Shown here: positions 56,871-64,000 of the stretch, in pieces
Position numbering within the stretch: the first letter of the stretch is position 1
Layout: the number at the start of each line of letters is the position of its first letter
Assembly (NCBI GenBank): GCA_003013855.2
Contig: ML058577.1
Location: 682,001-746,000, forward strand
Length of the DNA stretch: 64,000 bases
Source of the DNA: Liriodendron chinense
Taxonomy: Eukaryota > Streptophyta > Magnoliopsida > Magnoliales > Magnoliaceae
Direction of reading: 5' to 3'
Made by a program: the position numbers and the translations under genes
The notes under the pieces: generated by a model
What the model was told of the DNA's origin: nothing
Database searches by the model: none
What the model saw: only the letters and a program-made list of their open reading frames with translations

Positions 56871-57520
56871 CTTATCCTTAAAAGAAATACAATTTGCAAA
56901 CTGCACATAGCAACTTCCACAGTTTCCAACGCAGCTCATAGCTGGACTAAAATGAATATCATTCATCCGAGGTTAAATGTGCAAAACATGTCCCTTGAAA
57001 AGCTTGGAACACAAGGGTTATGGTACATGTAAATTCGTATCATGTACTATTTATTAACGCTGAACAAAAGTGTCATGTTGGAATCTGAAGGCATCCGACA
57101 TGGGGTACTTTATCAGTTTGGAAGAATCCATACAACATCATTTTACAGCAACTGAACCAGGAGTCTAAAATATCCTTACTAAAAGAGTAATAAACCTATC
57201 CAAAACATAAAATAACAACAATATACAACAACCAAATTTTCTACAAGAGATTTCTTGATTCCTAGAAAAGCCTAAGGTCAATAACATAAATTAACTGGTC
57301 AGTAATACAAGCTAACTGTTTGCAGATTGGATTACTAGAAACAAATAAGGTTTCCATGCTCATTTACACCAGAAAAATGATTTTCTTCACAATCAAAACC
57401 GTATTGATCAAAATCTACTATTGTGTGTGTGTAATTCCTTTCTATACTGCGCAATCATACACGACATCAGTCAACTAGTACTTGTTAAGAATCAATTCAT
57501 GACTTTAAAGGCTATATAAC
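56870..57520. other. Intron DNA next to FHA exon
   Basis: AT-rich, with no recognisable repeats. Confidence 0.45.
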
Positions 57521-57607
57521 CTGTCTCCGAGATATTTTATTAGCACGCCCTTCTCTTCCCAAGTCAATGTCAACATTAACATCTTCTGTCGCTCTTCCAA
57601 GTGTCAC
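57521..57607 (-). CDS. FHA-domain protein (MCRS1-like), first visible exon
   Basis: An 87-bp (29-codon) exon with acceptor ATCTTGTAG at 57610-57608 and donor CAG|GTTATA. It encodes VTLGRATEDVNVDID, then LGREGRANKISRRQ. This is the start of an FHA domain: the conserved G-R after the first strands and the SRxx loop that contacts the phosphothreonine. DVDIDLGREGRANKISRRQA is a strong family signature in my recollection of plant MCRS1-type proteins. Upstream exons were not found in 57.6-64 kb. Confidence 0.87.
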
Positions 57608-57610
57608 CTA

Positions 57611-58190
57611 CAAGATCAAGAAAAGTTTCATCTCAATCCAGAAAATAATCAAGATGATGCCGCCTGTTTACTATATGGGCTACTAGTTAATCAATCAAAA
57701 TCTTCAAATACTAAAATATATCCCCAGTGATTCTAATAATGACACAAATAGAAACTCCAAAAATTGCAGTCATTTACCTACATGAAATTTATTTATGCAA
57801 ACTAACCCCGCAGAACCAATGGCCTGCCTGTTGGAGCTCCTAATGGAAGGAGCACAATCATTATTCCAAGCTGGTTTGGGGAAAAACGTAAAGCCTGCCA
57901 AACATGGCATCTGCTATGCCTGACTTTCCAAATGCAGCACCTTTTCAAAAAAACATCTCAAAATTTACTCTGGAAACATGCTTCTGTGTACTTCCACATG
58001 CACCACTTTGAGGTTATTTTAGATTTGGATTTGGATTAGCTCAATTTGACGGTCATTGAGCCTGTTGGTAAAATTATATCATAGGGATGTCCACATTACC
58101 TATAGACTACAGACCGATGAAATGGAGAGCACGGCACAAAATTTTCCTACCATAGTTTTAGGACTCATAGGTAAGCCTCAATGAAAAGGT
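57611..58190. other. Intron or upstream DNA, unassigned
   Basis: No further exon of the FHA gene and no repeat ends were recognised. Confidence 0.4.
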
Positions 58191-58311
58191 ATGTAGGATA
58201 ATGCTGTGTGCGTCCATAATTTATGCCAGCAACAAAAGCAATGAATGCATACTCTAGGAATTCCTAGCAGATGGGCCAAAATATAAAGGTTAGTAGGATA
58301 AGAGGGAATAA

Positions 58312-58627
58312 GTGGGTGCCCACAACTTATGGGGGGTGAGCGGTTGGTTTTACCGGAGCTCTCTTGAACAGCTAGCCATACCCCAGGTTTGCCGGCACAA
58401 GGGACTGTCCCAAGATACCGCCCCCTTCCTGACATACATGGTGGCACTACCTACTTCATCTTTACCAACCATCAACAAGCCTCTGTTCCCGTAGGGTGGA
58501 TTCCCTTGATGAGCCATCAAAGGCAGCTGGGAGAGACTCCTCATAGGTTCTCCCACCGATTCCCAAGTATCCCCCCGGGATCCCATTCAAGGGGGAAAGA
58601 TACCTTGGTGGGTGCCCACAACTTATG
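58312..58627. repeat. Segment flanked by an exact 20-bp direct repeat
   Basis: GTGGGTGCCCACAACTTATG occurs at 58312-58331 and 58608-58627. The 276-bp segment between is GC-richer than its surroundings. A diverged third copy of the flank (GTGCGTCCATAATTTATGCC) lies near 58200. The 20-bp repeat could be a target duplication of a retroposon or a local duplication. Confidence 0.6.
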
Positions 58628-58865
58628 TGCCAGAAAAAGAAGCAAATGCATGCATGCGATTCCATGTTAATTATGATGCAGAACTCAGTAGCAGCTTTTG
58701 ATTTTTATTTTTAATTTATGAAAGGTGATGCCCTTGCTACTCTCACTTCCAAACCTCTTGAGAACCATGATTCCATCATGACCAGCTTTAACTCAATGAA
58801 TTTGGTGTTGTTTGTACTTTGTTGCTTCTATTCATTTCTGAATCTATCTATTCCAGGTACTTTAA

Positions 58866-59064
58866 GGCCCCTTTTGGTAGACATCTAAAATAGAGTTGAT
58901 CTCATATTTTAGTTAACAGTAATTATGTATTAGAGATCTTGATTTCGAATCTATAATGTGTTCATGTTAACAGTGATCATGTACTAGAGATCAATATCTC
59001 TAATACATAATTGCTGTAACTAAAATGAGATGAACTCATTTTAAGGCGTCTACCAAACAGGACC
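58866..59064. mobile_element. Tourist-like MITE (PIF/Harbinger), 199 bp
   Basis: The left arm GGCCCCTTTTGGTAGAC pairs with the complement of the right end GGTCCTGTTTGGTAGAC, and the pairing continues for about 70 bp (ATCTCATTTTAGTTA, AATTATGTATTAGAGAT). It is flanked by the 3-bp duplication TAA (58863-58865, 59065-59067), as expected for this superfamily. Confidence 0.85.
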
Positions 59065-59067
59065 TAA

Positions 59068-60690
59068 TAAACAATGGTGACCCCTAAATTAGTACATTTC
59101 ATTTTATTGCCCATGAGTAAATTAAACTTAAAATACTCATTTAAAAAAAAGAAAAAAAGAATACTGTTACATATACAGACATGTCCTAGGTGCTCTTGTT
59201 TTTCTGAATATTTTGAGAAGACTGCTTCCCCACTCCCACACCACATCCATTCTCGTTTCATGCAACAAAAAGTGCATAGACATGCAAGTAAATGTTCAAA
59301 TTCTAGACCGCAGCATACGAGCACGAGCATACACAGCTAGATACATCTTTCAATCATGGTTGGTCCTACATCTATGATCCAATGTGTTCTTCAAAGCATG
59401 AATAATGCTTCATATAGATTCCATTCATAGTTATACCCCATGTAACATCTCTTGTTATACCGTGTATACCTCATTAGATGAAGATAGTACAATATTTAGT
59501 GCAGATAAATTTGTTTGGTTCAATTAGGCTGTCCATTAAAAAGGTGCAGTTAAAAATCTTGAAACAGCAGAAGGGGACAGGTGAAGATGCCTGAAATGAT
59601 CCAACAATTAAATATAGGGCAGCACTGCCATTTGTAACTATGTTTATTTGCGGCACAGAGCCCTTACCTTGATAAAGTTGACCCCAACCCCACAACATGA
59701 TCCTGTTAAAATGTCAATGGAACAATCTGGCTGGGTTCAAATGACATCACATGCGTGACTTCAAAGAAAAGCTTGTTGACTAACAGAAGACTCACAACCA
59801 GATGCAACTTCCAATGAATTGGACTTCGAAGAAATCACTGTGCTACAGGCGAATGTCTTTGCAAGTCTGAATTGGAAATTATTGTTGCCCCAGTGTCGTT
59901 AGGTTCTAGATCTCCATCAAAATTGATAATTGCCACCGAAGCCAAAATCCGAGTTCTTCTCTAATGCTCATCTAATTCAGGTCTCCAGGTTTGGGGTTCC
60001 CTTTGCATCAAATCTGATCCTTAAAGGGTTATTATGTCAACCATGGCTTCTTTTTTACTTGTTCTGGGTAATCAACAGTGTTGAATGTGCATGTTGTGTG
60101 GCCCACCAAATTGACCGTACATGTAGGGTGGCCCACTTGTGATTCATATTATGTGTCAGGACAGTGTGGACCATACGGCCCTCATAGGGTTAGGATGTCT
60201 CTCCTGTGATGTAAGACCAAAAGGGCATTTTAGTGATTTTACTAATATAACAATAAACATGGGTTGAGGCATGGATACATATTCACATTTTCTCCTTCCC
60301 CTCCTCTTGTATCTTTTTCTCTTTTCCATTATTGTTTTCACACATTGGATCTCTAGATCTTAAATAGCAACAGAGCCAAACTGATCAGGGATTTCCTTCT
60401 TTTTTCCTCTCTCCTTATGAACCTTTTTTATCACTTCCTTTTTCATTGTCCAAACCCAAGATCTGCTTGGGACTGGTTTTCTTTGAGGGGTCTTTTGAAT
60501 GCCTGTACAATCCTTCAGTTGTAAATGGTTTACAGGAAAACAGATTACAGGTGGTGTTTGGATGCCTGAATTTTCCTGTAACGTGTTTACAAGCTATAAA
60601 CACTTCACAGGTAAGTTCCCCATTTTTTTCTTCCTGGCAAAAAAGCTATGTTTCATGTTACAGGTAAAGTTTTACGCCTGAAAAGACATT
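59068..60690. other. Upstream intron or flank DNA, unassigned
   Basis: Possible exon-like pieces, such as minus 59655-59705 with a GTAAGG donor, could not be linked to the FHA protein. Nothing is called. Confidence 0.4.
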
Positions 60691-61190
60691 ATATACAGCA
60701 GAGTACGGTGGTTGCACATGCATGTTGTGTGGGGCCCACCATGACGTGTACAAGTACATCCAATCTGTCCATCACATACGTCCCTTGATGCTCTCTTACA
60801 AGCCCCCCAAAAAAGCCTAATTGATCATTAGGTGGGAAACATGACAAGGAACAGTTGAGATGGTGCACACACTATTAAAAACCTTCTAGATTATGTGTCG
60901 AGCCCACTGTGATGGGTGCAGGAAATCCAATCCATTTAGCATGTGTCCCCTTTATACTCTCCTAGGGCCCCAACAAATCAAGTCCTGTTTTATGTGATTT
61001 GAAGATTTTGGTGAGATTTACCATCCATAACTCTATCAGCTTATCAGGTGTGACTACGCACTTCATACATTGTAAATGCTTTATTGGTTGGCAAACAGAA
61101 ACTGTTTACTTGTAAACACTTTACTACTTAAAAGCCAAATAGGATAGCATGTAAACAGTTTACACCTGAAACTCTTCTCAGGTGTAAAGT
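60540..61190. repeat. Probable compound MITE with GTTTACA/TGTAAAC arms
   Basis: Words such as GTGTTTGGATGCC and TTTACAGG on the left (60530-60670) are mirrored by AGCCAAATAGG, GTAAACAGTTTACACC and CAGGTGTAAA on the right (61130-61190). The middle (60720-61040) contains two related GGGCCCACC...GTCCATC blocks. Boundaries are unresolved. Confidence 0.35.
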
Positions 61191-61193
61191 GTT

Positions 61194-61579
61194 TGATGCG
61201 TGTCTACATGGATCATGGGGCCTTCTTACGTGGATCATGGAGCCTTTCCATGACTTCACAGTTAGTTGCTGTTTAAGTTAAGAGTCTCCCATGTCTAAGT
61301 AGTCATGTAGGTATGGTACACATGTCATGTAAAGAGTCATCCATGTCTAGGTAATTTTGTGTGTATGGGACACATGTCATGTGACCAAGTTGTTGTGTGG
61401 TTCTGGGTGGTAGAGTTATGTAGTTATTTGTGATTGAGCAATGAAAAAAAGACCACCGAATCCTTTTTATTCCCCCTGTGAAATTATTGGACGCCGGTTC
61501 TCCTCAAATTGAACCAACTTGTGTTTTTTATTTCTTTATTTTTCCACAATTCCACCTAAAAGGAAGAATGGCCATATCA
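61194..61579 (+). repeat. Gypsy 5' LTR (about 386 bp, approximate left end)
   Basis: Ends CCATATCA at 61579, three bases before the primer site. The left end is tentatively TGATGCGTG at 61194. It includes two related GTCATGTA and CCATGTCTA(A/G)GTA sub-blocks. Confidence 0.6.
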
Positions 61580-61582
61580 GAG

Positions 61583-61594
61583 TGGTATCAGAGC
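61583..61594 (+). other. Gypsy primer binding site
   Basis: TGGTATCAGAGC, a perfect match to the initiator-Met tRNA primer site. Confidence 0.92.
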
Positions 61595-61607
61595 TACCTT
61601 CAGCAAT

Positions 61608-62600
61608 GGCTCACCCCCGAATTGATGAGCATGAGGCTGAGATTGGCCATTATGCAGGAATCATCAACCAAACAGGAGCTAATGCTGGCTGACATCCTGC
61701 GGAAGTTGACGGCCATAGATATCAAGTATGATCATCTTGCAACTTCCCTCCAAAAGGATAGGAGTGAGAGGTCTGAAGGCCATTCCCATATCCAGTTTTC
61801 ACAAGTCAAAGCTGGAGGAGATTCTTCATAATCCGGTTCAACTGGGATCATCCAAACAAGGTTGCTCAAATTGGATTTTCCTTGCTATAGTGGGGAAGAC
61901 CTATCTGACTAATTTATAGTGAGCAATTCTTTGCTTATCATCATACGACACCTAACTAGCGACTCATCATTGCATCCTTCCACATGGAAGGGAAAGCACT
62001 CTAGTGGTTTTGGTGGTTGAAAAAGGCCCGAGGTCCCATGTCTTGGGATGAGTTTGTTAAGGCATTGAACGCTAGGTTTGGACCCGTCGTGTTCGAGGAC
62101 CCAACTAAGCTGCGACAAAGCAAGTCATTACAGGATTATCAAGCTCAGTTCGAAAGGTTGGCTAACCGCACTGAAGGCTTAAGTGAATCTTTCCTGCTGA
62201 GTTGCTTTGTTTGTGGGCTTAAGGATGAACTTTGGCTAGACATTCAGATGTCCTATCCTAAGTCCCTTATAGTAGCAATCGGGTTGGCTAGACTTCAAGA
62301 AGAAACGTTTAATAACAAAAAGGAAGATGATGCGACCTGAGGGGGTCAAGACCTCCACAGTCCCACCACATCTAGTTCAAGGATGTCCAAGGAAACCACA
62401 CCACCAATCAAACGGCTAACACCAGTCGAGATCAAAGAAAGAAGGGACCGAGGTCTCTATTACAACTGCGACAAGAAATTCCATCCAAGCCATCTTTGTA
62501 AGACACAAAAAGTCAAAAACTCTTCCTTATGGAAGGCAATTGGACGTATGAGGAGGAAGAGATCAGTGAAGAGCCCGATGAAGTTGAAGCGATGATGGAA
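61608..62600 (+). pseudogene. Gypsy gag with zinc knuckle
   Basis: The N-terminus has a helical region (ELMLADILRKLTAIDIKYDH). After a break at about 61830-61990, the capsid region 62017-62340 contains MSWDEFVKALNARFGPVV and SLQDYQAQFERLANRTEGLS, then ending in a basic stretch. The knuckle YYNCDKKFHPSHLCK lies at about 62458-62502; the first Cys of the usual CYNC is Tyr. The element is in plus orientation, opposite to the FHA gene. Confidence 0.85.
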
Positions 62601-63111
62601 GAGCCTCAAGAACCCTCTTCGAAGATCTCATTACCTGCTATTGTGAGGGCTCCGGCACCCCAGACCATGAGGGTTGAAGGTCGCATCAACAAGCAATCGG
62701 TGACCATTTTGATCGACTCGGGTAGGAAACACAACTTTGTGGACCCAACCGTGATCAAAAGGGTGTGTATTAAGGAGCAACATAGCGACCAGTTTGAAGT
62801 GATGCGGCCAATGGTGAAAGGCTTACTAGTGAGAGAAAATGCAAGGGGCTCAACATCACCATCCAAGGATTACCTATTCACACCGATGTCTACATCCTAC
62901 CCTTAGGTGGGTGTGACATCATCCTAGGAGCTCATTGACTACGCACATTAGGTCCTATTCTTTGGGATTTTTCACAGATGCTTATACGATTTTCCATAAA
63001 AGGAAGGGAGCATGAACTCGAATTTATTCTTGCCAAGTGGGACCAAGGTGGTCGAGTATAAAAGCAACGTGAAACTGGATTCGAAAGCAAGGCAAGGGGG
63101 CAATGTTGCGC
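62600..63111 (+). pseudogene. Gypsy aspartic protease region
   Basis: VTILIDSGRKHNFVDPTVIKR carries the catalytic DSG at about 62716-62724 and the H-N-F motif; Arg replaces the usual Ser/Ala after DSG. The following LPLGGCDIILGAH-type block appears only with a frameshift near 62905, and stops occur at 62906 and 62938. The coding region is interrupted at 63111 by hAT 4. Confidence 0.8.
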
Positions 63112-63788
63112 CAGTGTTCGAAATATCGGTATCGCATTACGTATCGCATCCTTGGGATACAGAAATGTATCAGTTATTGCACGGGATATATCGTTTGTAT
63201 CGGTAATTTATCGCACTTTTTGGGAAACATAGGGAAACATTGGGAAAATTGTTGAATTTTTCAATGAAACTTCAAGGATTGTTAAAAAAGACCTTAATAC
63301 ACACTTTTAAATCATAACATCTCAAAAAAGAAGTGCACATGATAGGTTTCCTTTGTATAGGGTCCTAAGCTATGCGTTGTCTGACTGAACTAATGCAACA
63401 ATGTTCAAATTGAATGCATAACATTTAGAGTGTATGTGATGATCGTTTCATCAAACGCTCCTAAATACTTCGAAATTAGTCTCTATTGAAAGCTGGTTGA
63501 AGGAAAATTTCGAAAAAAAAATAGAGAACATGAAGAACCAATGGATATCGAAATCAAAGCTCCGACTCCATGATTTTTCATGCAAAACATGAAGAACCAA
63601 TGGATTTGTAACCATTTGACACTGATTTAACACAATTTCAAAAAAACAAGGAACGGAAATTGAAAATGCTCACTGGATCGAACATGTGGGATATATCGGC
63701 ACTACATGTGTGTTTCATATCGCACAGGTGGGAAACAAGATATATCGTGGGCTATATCGGGCCGATATCATCGATATTTAAAGCATTG
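63112..63788. mobile_element. Non-autonomous hAT element 4 (677 bp)
   Basis: The left end CAGTGTTCGAAATATCGG and the complement of the right end CAATGCTTTAAATATCG are inverted repeats. An 8-bp duplication TGTTGCGC/TGTTCCGC flanks it (7 of 8 matches). Internal words (GGGATATATCG, TTTTTCAATGAAACTTCAAG) match elements 1 and 2. It separates the gypsy protease from its reverse transcriptase. Confidence 0.88.
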
Positions 63789-64000
63789 TGTTCCGCATCA
63801 ACAATTTGACCAACCAGCCAGAACCACCTTCCTTAGATGGCCAATTAAAGTCTTTGTTCAACAACTTCAAGGATGAGTTCGTTGAGCCGCACGGGCCGCC
63901 GCCACCACACCCGTAGGACCGTTAGATTCCCTTACTTGAAGGAAGCCAACCCGTTAGTGTGAGATCGTATCGGTACCCACACTACCCAAAAAATGAAATT
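63789..64000 (+). pseudogene. Gypsy reverse transcriptase start, runs off window
   Basis: After the hAT element the plus strand resumes with a segment reading FKDEFVEPHGPPPPHP, then, after a stop, SLTxxEGxxPVSVRSYRYPHYPKNE-like residues, the usual N-terminal approach of gypsy reverse transcriptase (RPYRYPHxQKxEI). The domain continues beyond 64000. Confidence 0.75.

Larger units (their letters stand above)
43728..57520 (-). other. Large intron of the FHA gene (about 13.8 kb)
   Basis: GT donor at 57520-57519 (CGGAGACAG then GTTATA) and AG acceptor at 43729-43728. The exons join in phase as KISRRQ then AIIKMEED. It contains gypsy, RTE and L1 fragments, a solo LTR and the 5.5-kb hAT element. 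Confidence 0.78.

Noticed and set aside
59655..59705. Short minus segment with AG and GT splice-like borders (IMLWGWGQLYQ) as an upstream FHA exon
   Set aside because: The peptide does not resemble what precedes the FHA domain in the family, and the phase could not be tested.

Overview
This window looks like nuclear DNA of a flowering plant with a large, transposon-rich genome. The evidence is a split host gene with canonical GT-AG introns, chromodomain Ty3/gypsy and Ty1/copia elements primed by initiator-Met tRNA, RTE and L1 LINEs, hAT and Mutator-type DNA transposons, and endogenous pararetrovirus (Caulimoviridae) sequence. A woody magnoliid-like angiosperm is a guess from the giant introns and the GTGGGGCCCACCATG-type foldback elements. 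No ribosomal RNA, tRNA, CRISPR or bacterial-type feature was seen.

The best-supported host gene is on the minus strand. Three exons (57521-57607, 43599-43727, 19958-20092) join in phase and encode the C-terminal FHA domain of a protein resembling plant MCRS1-type (microspherule protein 1) FHA proteins. Its introns are about 13.8 kb and 23.5 kb, and nearly everything between 20 and 57 kb is transposon debris inside them. The 5' exons were not found and probably lie beyond the right edge. A second possible host exon (minus, about 2872-3406) has an apparent 5'-UTR intron and a CT-rich leader near 4.1 kb.

Layout. 0-2.7 kb: RTE LINE 3' ends in duplicate and microsatellites. 2.7-4.3 kb: candidate host exon. 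4.6-6.3 kb: three palindromic foldback elements, one with a perfect 9-bp target duplication (Mutator-like). 6.3-18.4 kb: AT-rich intergenic DNA with LTR-like repeats. 18.4-19.0 kb: another foldback. 20.0 kb: last FHA exon. 20.5-28.6 kb: rearranged pararetrovirus copies, one interrupted by a 686-bp hAT element. 29-30.4 kb: L1 ORF1 remnant. 30.4-39.9 kb: decayed copia element split by a complete 6.7-kb chromovirus with 5-bp target duplication AGGAT. 40.8-42.6 kb: a non-autonomous hAT with another hAT nested in it, each with a perfect 8-bp duplication. 43.6 kb: FHA exon. 44-47.7 kb: gypsy fragments, an RTE fragment and a solo LTR. 48.7-54.3 kb: a 5.5-kb hAT element with a 680-codon transposase frame, a 157-bp tandem array and Ac-like AAACGG motifs near its ends. 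54.3-56.9 kb: further hAT, gypsy integrase and L1 remnants. 57.5 kb: FHA exon. 58-61 kb: small repeats and a Tourist-like MITE. 61.2-64 kb: gypsy LTR, gag and protease, split by another hAT element and running off the window.

Most element genes are broken by stops, frameshifts or lost catalytic residues. The hAT transposase is the closest to intact. All domain calls come from reading translated motifs by eye; no database search was run.
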